The notes: generated by a model not told the origin, from the letters alone. Positions 6,080-13,984 are shown, numbered from the stretch's first letter. The stretch: DNA of 15,662 nt from Actinomycetes bacterium (GCA_021815935.1 JAKAZH010000020.1:1-15662); one strand, 5' to 3'. Made by a program: numbers and translations.

Positions 6080-9000
6080 CTATGGAGGCGGCTCGGTCCG
6101 CAGCTGCCAGCCGGCTGGCAGCCCTTGGCAGTTCGCTTGGCCGTCTCTCCATGAGAGGTCGACGCTGGAGCTGCCCACGGCGAGGCCGTGGACCTCGAAC
6201 CAAGGAAGTGACGGCGGCAGGCGGGGGGCCACGAACACGGTGCGCTCGTCGTGTTCGACGCGGAGGCCGAGCAGGGTTTGGAGCAGCATCAGGGGGGCAC
6301 CTGCGGCCCATGCCTGCGGAGCGCAAGCCCCCGGGTACGGAAATGGGCCCCCCTTGGACCTGTCCTCGCCAGCGAAGAGCTCCGGCAATCGGTAGTCAGG
6401 GAACATCGCCGAAGCATCGATCAGCGCGCCGGCCACATCGGACGCCGCCTGGGCGGCGCCTGCCGCTCGCAGCCCGGCTGCCGCCAGTGCAGTGTCATGA
6501 GGCCAGATGCTCCCCCGATGGTAGCTGTAGGGGTCATATGCGGAGCTCGAAGCTTGCCCTCCACCGCCTGGGAGGTTGCCGAGGGTCCGTATTCCCCAGC
6601 CGCTGAAGAGCTCCGGCGACATCAACTTGTCGACTACCGCAGAGCGAAAGTCCTCGGGGACGATGCCGCTCCAAAGACATTGGCCGGCATCCGACGACAA
6701 AGTGTCGAGCTGCCTGCCCAACGAATCGACAGCCAAGGCGTAGTACCGGCTTTCCTCCATCCAGAACCGTTCGTGGAAGGCTGCTTGAATACTTTTCGCC
6801 TCGGAGTCCAAGGTGCTCGCCTCCCCTGGGCGCCCCACGGCGCGCAGGCACGCGGCCATCGACACGAGGGCCTGGTAGACGTACCCTTGTACTTCGGAGA
6901 TGGCCAACGGTGGTATTCCGTGCTCGCCGTTCGCGAAGACCATCGAATCGGATGAGTCCTTCCACGATTGGATCACCAGGCCTGAGATGGAACGCTGCGC
7001 CACCTCGAAGAGGCCGTTGGTCGCAATCTGCGCTCGTACCCAGCGCAAGGCGGCTTCGGCTGCGGGGAGGACTGATTCGAGCCATGTGGTGTCACCGGTA
7101 CGGCGCCAGGTGGCCGCTACGAGCGAAACGAACAGCGGTGTGCTGTCGACTGAACCGTAGTAGCGGGCGAAAGGGACCTCCCCCAGCCTGCTCAACTCGC
7201 CATGGCGGATCTCGTGGACGATCTTGCCAGGTGCCTCCTCGTTGTCGTCGTTGTCAGTGGTGCCCTGAAACGAAGCAAGGGTCGCCACGGTCGCCTTGGC
7301 CAGTTCTGGCCGCCAAGCGATCACCTCGAAGGCCGTAATGATGGCATCTCGACCGAACAGGGCGCCAAACCATGGGAGGCCAGCCATCGGCACCAGACCG
7401 TGGCCCCAGTCCGTGGCGAGGAGATCTATGTCGGCCTGGGAACGAGCGACGGTCGCGTTCCACGTCGGATCGGGTGTCTCGAACTGAGGCCAGCCGTCCG
7501 ACGTCGCAGACTTCGTGGAGGGTCGTGAGCGAGTCGTGGGTCCGGCCGGGTTGGACCACGCGACCGTGAGGCTGAGCATACCGCTCGACGGCTCGGGAGG
7601 CAGGGTCCACTGCCAGGTGAGGTACGGCTCGCGGTCGGGTTGGCGGTCGCATGTGATCTCCACCGTCCGAGTCACACGGTCACGCCCGGAGTACACGTGG
7701 CGGACCGAACGCGGGCCGGTGGTGACGTCGATCGCGCCGTGACCGGCCGCTTCGAAACCCCGGACCTCAAACACGTCATGGAAGTCGGCCGCGGCGCTCA
7801 ACTCCAACGTCCACGGTGTCGCCTTTCCCCACTGGTCCCATTCCCAGATATCTTCCAGGCGGTCTTCGCGCAACGTCACTTCGCGGCGCACTCGCCGCGT
7901 GGTACCCGAGAACTGCACCATGTACGTGGCGATCAGGCAGCTCTGCGCGCTGCGCAGTGTTTGGGGCTCGATCAGGCGACCGTCGATGCGCGCCTGGTAC
8001 AGGGACAGCATCCTTGTGTCACTGACGTAGACACCGTGATGGCCCGCGCCCGGGTCCATGGACATCGACCGTGACCACAGCGCGTATGTGGCGCCAGACT
8101 TGATGACGGGTTCTCCGGCGAGTGTGGCTGGAGTCGCAAACGTACCCACCGGTGCGGTGCTCTCGCGCACGATCAAGTTTGGTGGGACCAACGTCGCTTG
8201 GTGTGATCGTCCCGAGATCCGCTCGACGATGGCTTCCCCGAGCGCCCCGCCGAGCGCTTCCCACTCCGGAGACACCGTGGTGAGTGGCGGAAAAGTCTGC
8301 GCTGAATGCGCTGAATTGCCATAGCCCACCACTGAGAGCTGTTCGGGCACGCCTATGCCCATGATCGCCGCGCATTGCAAGACACCTTCGGCGAGGGCAT
8401 CGTCATCTGCCATGATGGCGCTCGGCCGTCGCGGGTTGGTCAGCAGCACGCGTGCAGCGTCGAGGCCTCCTTTCGCCGAGATCTCGGACGCTTCGACGGT
8501 CGCAATGGGTTCCCTGCTGCCGATCGCGTCGCGGACTCCCGAGGTTCGCGCCGCCGGCCAAACCGCAGGGCTTCCAATCATTCCGATGCGGCGATGACCA
8601 AGGTCATACAGGTGTTGGGCGGCTAGACGGGCAGCCGCCCGGTGGTCCACGTCGACCGCCGGGATGTCACTGGCGGAGGAGCCGAAGATCACCAACGGAA
8701 GCGCTATCTCTTCCACGACCGGAAGGCGCTCGTCCGCTCCCAGAAACGCCAGGACCAGACCGTCCACCCTCCCCGACCCGATCAGCTCGTGAAGCAGACC
8801 CGGGTCAGCACTCTCCTGGTCGTCATCGGCGCGCGTGGCGAAAGCCGACGAGGATGCCCGGTCCCCGTCTGTGTCACCATGACCGTCCAAGCGTCCAGTC
8901 AGCACCAGGAGGTGATAACCGCTCTTTCGCACCTTGTCGGCCAGCCCGCTGATCAGCACCGCAAACCCGGCGCCGATCTGCTGTTGACGCTGAGTGAAAA

Positions 9001-9292
9001 GCCCGATCGTGTACGACCGCCTCATCGCGAGCGAGCGACCTTGCGCGCTAGGCACGTACCCCAGCTCACGGATGGCAGCTTTCACGCGTGCCCGGGTCGG
9101 GGCGGAGACTCGCCCGCGCCCGTTCAGGACGTAAGAGACTGTGGCTATGGACACGTCGGCACGACGGGCGACGTCTTCTATGCGTGGTTGCCGACGCGCG
9201 TGCTGCTCCCGGTCTTCGGACAATACGGGGGATAGTGGATGCGCCTGATTAAACGCTTCACCAACACCGAAGTCATTTCCAGAGTTGTTCAA
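6080..9292 (-). CDS. LacI-family repressor fused to glycogen-debranching-type glucosidase
   Basis: One uninterrupted frame of 1070 residues. Residues 36-58 form a LacI helix-turn-helix (IEDVARRADVSIATVSYVLN); 94-380 form the periplasmic-binding-protein-like effector domain, ending in the standard LIVREST. After about 15 residues, 396-590 match the beta-rich debranching-enzyme N-terminal domain (VYVSDTRMLSLYQARIDG). Residues 610-1060 match the (alpha/alpha)6 debranching-enzyme catalytic domain: FGRDAI at 646-651, WKDSSDS at 777-783, YDPYSYHRGSIWPHD at 919-933, RLPELF at 968-973 and CAPQAWAAGA at 990-999. Asp779 or Asp782 and Glu971 are candidate catalytic acids (inference). The start is TTG, supported by GGGGGA eight bases upstream. 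Each half is of normal stand-alone length. It heads the operon that encodes a sugar importer. A GTG at residue 382 (position 8149) could start a separate glucosidase but has no ribosome site. Confidence 0.92.
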   Translation of the reverse strand: MNNSGNDFGVGEAFNQAHPLSPVLSEDREQHARRQPRIEDVARRADVSIATVSYVLNGRGRVSAPTRARVKAAIRELGYVPSAQGRSLAMRRSYTIGLFTQRQQQIGAGFAVLISGLADKVRKSGYHLLVLTGRLDGHGDTDGDRASSSAFATRADDDQESADPGLLHELIGSGRVDGLVLAFLGADERLPVVEEIALPLVIFGSSASDIPAVDVDHRAAARLAAQHLYDLGHRRIGMIGSPAVWPAARTSGVRDAIGSREPIATVEASEISAKGGLDAARVLLTNPRRPSAIMADDDALAEGVLQCAAIMGIGVPEQLSVVGYGNSAHSAQTFPPLTTVSPEWEALGGALGEAIVERISGRSHQATLVPPNLIVRESTAPVGTFATPATLAGEPVIKSGATYALWSRSMSMDPGAGHHGVYVSDTRMLSLYQARIDGRLIEPQTLRSAQSCLIATYMVQFSGTTRRVRREVTLREDRLEDIWEWDQWGKATPWTLELSAAADFHDVFEVRGFEAAGHGAIDVTTGPRSVRHVYSGRDRVTRTVEITCDRQPDREPYLTWQWTLPPEPSSGMLSLTVAWSNPAGPTTRSRPSTKSATSDGWPQFETPDPTWNATVARSQADIDLLATDWGHGLVPMAGLPWFGALFGRDAIITAFEVIAWRPELAKATVATLASFQGTTDNDDNEEAPGKIVHEIRHGELSRLGEVPFARYYGSVDSTPLFVSLVAATWRRTGDTTWLESVLPAAEAALRWVRAQIATNGLFEVAQRSISGLVIQSWKDSSDSMVFANGEHGIPPLAISEVQGYVYQALVSMAACLRAVGRPGEASTLDSEAKSIQAAFHERFWMEESRYYALAVDSLGRQLDTLSSDAGQCLWSGIVPEDFRSAVVDKLMSPELFSGWGIRTLGNLPGGGGQASSSAYDPYSYHRGSIWPHDTALAAAGLRAAGAAQAASDVAGALIDASAMFPDYRLPELFAGEDRSKGGPFPYPGACAPQAWAAGAPLMLLQTLLGLRVEHDERTVFVAPRLPPSLPWFEVHGLAVGSSSVDLSWRDGQANCQGLPAGWQLRTEPPP

Positions 9293-9410
9293 TGAGTGTT
9301 TCCCCCGCAGAAGATCCGAAATAGGTTTGGACTCGGCTACGTGATGAACCGCTTAACCAATTGCCGACAACCTAACTATTCGAAAGATATCATAGCGAGA
9401 TGCGCTCCGC
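9293..9410 (-). promoter_or_regulatory. Upstream region of the LacI-glucosidase operon
   Basis: An AT-richer stretch ahead of the TTG start. The ribosome site GGGGGA lies at 9301-9306 (minus strand). A possible -10 element TATGAT lies at 9389-9394 (minus strand), but no good -35 is evident at the usual distance. The sequence around 9344-9357 (plus-strand ATGAACC|GCTTAAC) is a weak CG-centred dyad and might be a second repressor site. The rest of 9293-9549 shows no gene that I can support. A short minus-strand frame near 9455-9530 and a 5-bp stem at 9528-9542 are unassigned. Confidence 0.35.
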
Positions 9411-9549
9411 AAGCCGAGAAGGCGAAATCCGCGATGAGCGCACCGCTTCCTCGCCTACGCCGCGACGGCCGCCCAGGCCAGTCGCAGGATCGTGATTTCG
9501 TGGAAGGTGGGCGGCAGGGGTCTTCGGCCCGCAAATAGCGGGTGGGAAC

Positions 9550-9570
9550 GCTGGCCTGACTTGGCCCCAC
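9550..9570 (+). repeat. IS21-like terminal repeat, first copy
   Basis: Ends in CTGACTTGGCCCCAC and matches 10647-10667 at 18 of 21 positions. The GGCCCCAC core is typical of IS21-family ends in actinobacteria, as I recall. It directly abuts the left inverted repeat of the IS982 element. Confidence 0.5.
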
Positions 9571-9594
9571 CTAGATGATTAGTTCCAAGGGGTC
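9571..9594 (+). repeat. IS982 left inverted repeat
   Basis: Begins CTAGATGATTAGTTCC and is the exact reverse complement of 10614-10637. A small stem (CCCCC at 9610-9614, GGGGG at 9620-9624) follows inside the element and could block read-through into the transposase gene. Confidence 0.9.
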
Positions 9595-9694
9595 TTGAAC
9601 TAGAAGCCACCCCCAGAACGGGGGGATCCACCATTTTCCGAGCGAGAACGCCCATGATCAGCGGTATCACACACCCTGATCCCGGAGGACCAGC

Positions 9695-10609
9695 ATGAAC
9701 GCTGACCTGGACGCTCTCGCGACCGCAGTCTATGTCACCATCGACGACGCCCTCATCGCCGACCCGTCACTCGCCCCCGAACGGCCCTCTGTCGGGACCG
9801 CTATCGAACTGTCCGACGCAGAGCTATTGACCCTCGCGGTGCTCCAAGCCCTTCTCGGCTACACCAACGAAGCCCGCTGGATCCGCTACGCCCGAGGACA
9901 TCTCAGCGAGCTCTTCCCCTACATACCCAATCGCCCCGGCTACAACAAACGCCTCCGCAACTCCATCACCATGATGGCCGCCATGATCAGACTTCTCGCT
10001 ACCCGCTGCGACACCTGGCACGACGACCTATGGCTCATCGATTCCACCCCAGTGGAATGCGGACGCTCCCGAGAGACCGCGAAACGCTCCAACACCGCTG
10101 GCTATGGGGGCTACGGCTATTGCGCCAGCCACACCCGCTACTTTTGGGGTCTCCGCCTCCACATCTTGGCCACCCCCTCCGGCCTGCCCACATCCTTCGC
10201 TCTCACCAACGCCAAGACCGACGAACGCGAAGTCGCCCGAGACCTCCTCGACATCGACCCCGCACTGCTCGCCGACCGCAAAGGCCAAACACTCATCGCC
10301 GACAAAGGCTACCGGTCCAAAGAGTTCGAAACGTTCCTCGCCGACCTCGACATCAACTTCGTCAGACCCGCCACCAAAACAGAGACACCCCGACCCGACC
10401 GACGCTACCTGAGACCGCTCCGACAGATCATCGAATCGATCAACCAGACATTCAAAGCCCAGCTCGACCTGGAACGCCACGGCGGGCGCAGCACCACCGG
10501 CGTCGTCGCCCGAGTATGGCAACGCATGCTCGCCCTCACCGCCGCCATCTGGCACAACCAGACAACCAGCCAACCCGTCCTACGATCCCTCACCGCCTAC
10601 GACCACTAA
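9695..10609 (+). CDS. IS982-family DDE transposase
   Basis: A 304-residue transposase that would cut and join the element's ends. The DDE triad is visible at Asp116 (LIDSTPVECG), Asp203 (LIADKGYRSKEF) and Glu247 (IIESINQTFKAQLDLERHG). The N-terminal half is helical, with LLTLAVLQALLGYTNEARW and the family-like motif FPYIPNRPGYNKRLR. The ATG has a clear GGAGG at 9684-9688 with six-base spacing. Length is normal for IS982 (about 290-310), and no frameshift or stop interrupts it, so the element may still be active. It stands alone between the inverted repeats. Confidence 0.93.
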   Translation: MNADLDALATAVYVTIDDALIADPSLAPERPSVGTAIELSDAELLTLAVLQALLGYTNEARWIRYARGHLSELFPYIPNRPGYNKRLRNSITMMAAMIRLLATRCDTWHDDLWLIDSTPVECGRSRETAKRSNTAGYGGYGYCASHTRYFWGLRLHILATPSGLPTSFALTNAKTDEREVARDLLDIDPALLADRKGQTLIADKGYRSKEFETFLADLDINFVRPATKTETPRPDRRYLRPLRQIIESINQTFKAQLDLERHGGRSTTGVVARVWQRMLALTAAIWHNQTTSQPVLRSLTAYDH

Positions 10610-10646
10610 CCCCGACCCCTTGGAACTAATCATCTAGAGCAGTAGC

Positions 10647-10667
10647 GATGGCTTGATTTGGCCCCAC
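10647..10667 (+). repeat. IS21-like terminal repeat, second copy
   Basis: Begins GATGGCTTGATTTGG and matches 9550-9570 at 18 of 21 positions. It lies 57 bases upstream of the istA remnant, as expected for an inner transposase-binding repeat of an IS21 left end. Confidence 0.5.
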
Positions 10668-10723
10668 TCCCGGACGCCAAGCCCTACGTTCGAGTTTCCG
10701 AGACTTGGACGATGGGAGAAGGA

Positions 10724-11055
10724 GTGCCGAGAGTGGAGTTGTTCGAAGTTATCCGCCGTGACAGTCGGTTGGAGGCCCTGTCGATTAGGCAGCTGGCGGT
10801 CAAGCAGAAAGGTGGCGGAACGGGTGTCGCCGGCCATGGGGCCCTACGAGGCGATCGTACGTGAGTGGCTCGTCGCCGACAAGGACGTCCACCGCAAGCA
10901 GCGCCACACGGCGCATCGGGTGTGGACGCGTCTTGTCGCCGAGCACGGGGCTGACGTCGGCGAGTCGACCGTCCGCGAGGTCGTCCGCCGCCTCCAGGCC
11001 GAGATCGGAATCCCGCCTGAGGCCATGGTGCCGCAGTTGCATCTGCCGGGAGGTG
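10724..11055 (+). pseudogene. istA: istA (IS21 transposase) remnant, deleted and truncated
   Basis: The GTG at 10724 starts VPRVELFEVIRRDSR then LEALSIRQLAVK, the normal IstA N-terminus. The frame then jumps: a second frame reads RKVAERVSPAMGPYEAIV, REWLVADKDVHRKQRHTAHR, VWTRLVAEHG and ESTVREVVRRLQAEIG. Comparison with the usual IstA order suggests an out-of-frame deletion of about 60 bases near 10805 that removed the recognition-helix region (HRRTVRQAL-like). The protein ends at MVPQLHLPG, just before the DDE domain, where sequence from the recombinase on the other strand begins. It is non-functional. Confidence 0.75.
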
Positions 11056-11777
11056 ACCGCCGGCACACCGCCGGCCTGGCTGACTCGCTTTTTGATGAAC
11101 CCGTTGTCGTAACGGGGTAGGTCGCCGGTGGAGTCAAAGGTCTCCAGCAGCGAGCCGAGATCGGCTTGTCGGCTTCCAGCCACAACTGTCCCGGCCCGAT
11201 AGTCCGCCAGCAACTGGCGGCCGGCCCGGATGCGGTCCCGAGCCCGGCGAACATCGGAACGCAACGCCGTCATGATCAGCTGCCATTCGTGGTCGCTATA
11301 GGCGGTTGGCCTGGCGGGCTCGGGCCTGCGCGGTGGACGAGCCAACAAGGCGGTGCGCGCCGGTTCAGGCAGCTCGGGGTCGTCGCGCAGCACCGAGCGC
11401 ACCAGGATGACCTTCTCGGCCCCGCCGTGGCGGAGGCGAAATGCGGCGATCTGCCCGGCAGACAACCCCTCCGGACCGGCGACCTGCTTATCGGCCTCTG
11501 CCAAGGACTCAGCGAACAGCCGCAAGATCATGAAGCAGCTCACAGCACTGCGCGTCCGCTTGATGCCCGAACGCGGACCAGTACGGCGTGCAAACGTGCG
11601 CGCCAGCCACTGTCGCATCCCGGCAGAAACCGGCAAGCCGGAGAAGTCGAACTCCTTCACTCGGCCGGTGCGCTCTTCGATGAATCGCACCAAGGTCGGA
11701 TTCACCGCGTCGATGCGCTCGACCGGCCGCCAGCCGCCGTCAGGCGCGGTGGCTCGGTGGCCACCGCGCCCGGTCAC
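11056..11777 (-). pseudogene. Second tyrosine recombinase of a set, C-terminus lost
   Basis: The GTG at 11777 overlaps the TGA of the preceding recombinase as GTGA. The encoded part has a helical core-binding-like region (MRQWLARTFARRTG, then SAVSCFMILRLFAESLAE) and a linker with PTAYSDHEWQLIMTALRSDV and RRARDRIRAGRQLLADYRAG. I associate this layout with the second protein of paired or triple actinobacterial tyrosine recombinases of the Tn554/RIT type. Coherent sequence ends at about FIKKRVSQAGG, near the junction with the IS21 remnant. The catalytic Arg, His-x-x-Arg and Tyr motifs are all missing. The frame remains open through the IS21 remnant to 10800, but only as antisense sequence. Confidence 0.65.
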
Positions 11778-13420
11778 CGAACCCCCTCATCCGCCCCGGC
11801 TGTGTCTGAGGGTCGGTCGAGCGGTGTGAGAACTCGGCCCGCGCTATCGGCCGCCACGGCCCGCACCAGGGCGTCCAGGCCCGTCTTCTCGTCCTCATCC
11901 AACAGCGACATCAAGTAGTCGACTTGCAAACTGGTGAACGGCTCGAGGTAGATGTCGCGGGTGGTGGCCGGGTCGGCGTGGCCCATCAGCGTGGCCAACT
12001 GCAGCCAGATGTCGCCGAAGTGGTAGCGCAAGTCTTTGATCTCCGACTCGGTGAACCCGTCGATGCGCTGCTCCCAGACCACCGACAGGATCGAGAACCA
12101 CTTCAAACAGAAGCTGTGGCGGCACATATGCGCCCGGCACCACAACGGACAGTCGCCGGGTGTGCCGCCCGAAGCCTCCCACGTGGCGGAGACACGGGCG
12201 TTCGCGGCTGTGAACGTGTCCTGCCAGCTGTGGGGTCGCTTGGGCACGCCGTCGGCACCCAGCCACAGCCACAGCGGCTCCAAGCCAGCCTCGGTCTGGC
12301 GGAACAACCGCCGCCGCTCGTCGGGGCCGAGCACCTCGGTCGACACCCGGGACGTGCCCGCCGTCGCCGTCACCGACAAGGTACGAGAACGCAAATTGTA
12401 GCCGGTGACGATCCGCACCCCGGCGAGCCCCTCGTAACGTCCGGCCGCCTGCGCCCGGGCGATCGCCCCCCGCCGGGATCCCTCCAGAGGGTCCAGATAG
12501 CCGGCCAGCGAGGCGAGCACGCTGCGAGGAACTCGATAGAGGCGGCCTGCCCTGCCGCCCTTAGCGCATGCGGCCGCCAGCCACGCCCGGCTGAACCGTC
12601 GATTGTCGGCCTCCGCCACCTCGACGTCGAGCACGCTCGCCCACTCGGTCAGCCGCAGCCCGGTCCCGTACAAACCATCGACAAAGGCGGCGTCCCGGTC
12701 TTCGTGTCCTCCGCCCCGCCACCCGGCCCGGCGCAGCCCGTCGAAGCCGTAGCCACGAAGCCCGATATCACGCCACTGCTCGAACGCCGGCCGTAGCATC
12801 CACTTGACTTGTCGCCGACGAGCCTGCGCTGGCCGCAGCCCATCCCGGCTCGTCGTTCCACGTGCCGAATCGCCACCCCAACGCCGGTCGCCACCAACTG
12901 GACGTCCCCGCACCGTCACCGACCGCACCGGGTTGGCAACCCCGTATCGCAGGTTTGCCTACCTGTAAAAGCTGTTCAAGGCGGCCCGGTCGGTATCGAA
13001 ACTGGTCGGCGCGACTCGGCCGCCATTGCGGCCCTCGGTGAGCCGCCACTCCTTGAACGCCTCCACATCCGCCGCCGTCGCCTCATCCCAGGTCCGGTCG
13101 AACGCCTCCAAGAAGTTCAGCCACACCACCAACGCGAATCCATAGCGGCGCCAGGTGGATGGCCGTGCTATCGCCATCGTTGCGGATCGGAAGAACGCGT
13201 TCACTCTGGCGTCAATCCGCCCGCCCGTGTGCACCACCACCGGGGTCCCCTGCCGGGCCCCGTTGCGTTTCGCCCGCTCCGCCACGTCGCCCAATCCGGC
13301 CAACTCCCCCTCGAGGTGAGCCGAGGCGACGCTGAAGTCGTAGAAGTCCACTGTCCAGCCGACGCGATCGCTCGCAGAAGCCGCAATCGGGCTCTCGATC
13401 ATACCCGGAAGTCTGCCCAC
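11774..13420 (-). pseudogene. Tyrosine recombinase with one in-frame amber codon
   Basis: Two open stretches in one frame are separated only by a TAG at 12959-12961. The N-terminal 153 residues form a core-binding domain (ATMAIARPSTWRRYGFALVV, then ALNSFYR). The rest holds the catalytic domain with GTGLRLTEW (first Arg), HMCRHSF (His-x-x-Arg) and LMGHADPATTRDIYLEP (His and nucleophile Tyr), so the active-site set is complete. The context reads FYR-stop-ANLRYGVANPV; related recombinases usually have FYRW here, so TGG to TAG is the simplest explanation. Starts are GTG at 13420 or ATG at 13402. It is coupled by GTGA to the next recombinase. It is inactive unless the amber codon is suppressed. 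Confidence 0.8.
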
Positions 13421-13426
13421 TTCCGG
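13405..13426. repeat. Inverted repeat at the recombinase start
   Basis: CCGGAAGT and ACTTCCGG pair perfectly around the six-base spacer CTGCCC. It overlaps the GTG start of the recombinase and lies upstream of its ATG. It could be a recombinase binding site near an element end, an operator, or a hairpin that hides the start. Confidence 0.5.
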
Positions 13427-13467
13427 ACATCTAGAGGTGGATGGTCGCGACGAGGTAGGCCAGTCGG

Positions 13468-13833
13468 ATGCGAAACAGCACCACCAAGGCTCGCCAGCGT
13501 CAGATCGTGACCGAGATCACCAAGCTCGGATACTGCCTCCCTGGCAGCCTCGTCCAGCGCACCAGCCGCTGCGGCACCCCCACGTGCGTCTGCCATACCG
13601 ACTCAAGCCGCCTGCACGGCCCCTATTGGTCCTGGACCCGCAAGGTCAATGGCAAGACCGTGACCCGCAATCTCAGCTCCGCTCAAGTGGAGCGTTACCG
13701 GCCCTGGTTCGACAACGCCAATCGACTCCGGGCCCTGACCGCAGAACTGGGTGCCTTGTCAGCCGAGGCGGCTGAGCAGGCCGAAGGCTGGGGCGCCAAA
13801 CCGTCGGGGAAGGCCGCCATCAACGCAAAATAA
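13468..13833 (+). CDS. DUF6788-like small protein
   Basis: A 121-residue protein with an N-terminal helix (KARQRQIVTEITKLGYCLPG), then SLVQRTSRCGTPTCVCHTD, LHGPYWSWTRKVNGKTVTRN, LSSAQVERYRPWFDNANRLR and a helical tail. The R-C-G-x3-C-x-C core and the HGPYW and TRKV motifs are those I associate with full-length DUF6788 proteins. The role is unknown; the family is frequent in mobile-element debris and may bind nucleic acid, which is a guess. It is divergent from the recombinase that starts 47 bases away. It is fuller than the relative at 1752-2045, which lacks the N-terminal helix. The ATG follows a weak GAGGTAGG. Confidence 0.75.
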   Translation: MRNSTTKARQRQIVTEITKLGYCLPGSLVQRTSRCGTPTCVCHTDSSRLHGPYWSWTRKVNGKTVTRNLSSAQVERYRPWFDNANRLRALTAELGALSAEAAEQAEGWGAKPSGKAAINAK

Positions 13834-13984
13834 CGCGGCACCGCGCGCTTGGGAACACGCGTTCGTACAGTTGAGCAAACCCTTCGACGTGGTTCTCAAA
13901 CGATCGCTCCTCAGCTACAAGAAGAGTTGAACTCCCTTCACCCCCTCTGTAGACCTCACTTCTATAGCCGACTCCCGACAGAAA
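13834..13984. other. Junction between the DUF6788 gene and recombinase remnant
   Basis: This stretch of about 150 bases carries neither the DUF6788 protein nor recognisable serine-recombinase sequence. A minus-strand frame here reads RSFENHVEGFAQLYERVF just before a TGA at 13820-13822. It looks protein-like, but I cannot assign it; it may be a fragment of a foreign gene trapped at the junction. Confidence 0.25.

Larger units (their letters stand above)
9571..10637 (+). mobile_element. IS982-family insertion sequence, apparently intact
   Basis: A 1067-bp element bounded by 24-bp perfect inverted repeats (9571-9594 and 10614-10637) that enclose one full-length transposase gene. Both repeats have CTAG outermost. 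CTAG is palindromic, so those four bases may be a target duplication rather than part of the element, which would then be 9575-10633 with 20-bp repeats. No other target duplication is seen. The element has landed in the left end of the IS21-like remnant. Confidence 0.88.
9550..11055 (+). mobile_element. IS21-family remnant, left end, split by IS982
   Basis: Two near-identical 21-mers ending in TTGGCCCCAC lie at 9550-9570 and 10647-10667 (18 of 21 identical), followed by the 5' part of an istA gene. IS21 elements carry multiple terminal transposase-binding repeats, so I read these as L1 and L2. With the 1067-bp IS982 element removed they would be only nine bases apart. The remnant stops within istA, near 11055, where recombinase sequence on the other strand begins. 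istB and the right end are missing. Confidence 0.55.

Noticed and set aside
10800..11055. C-terminal part of the second recombinase frame
   Set aside because: The frame stays open here, but this interval is the antisense of the istA remnant; recombinase-like sequence stops near 11056.
11924..12796. Plus-strand frame of 290 codons opposite the recombinase
   Set aside because: The minus-strand frame carries the full tyrosine-recombinase motif set; this one has none and is typical of high-GC antisense frames.
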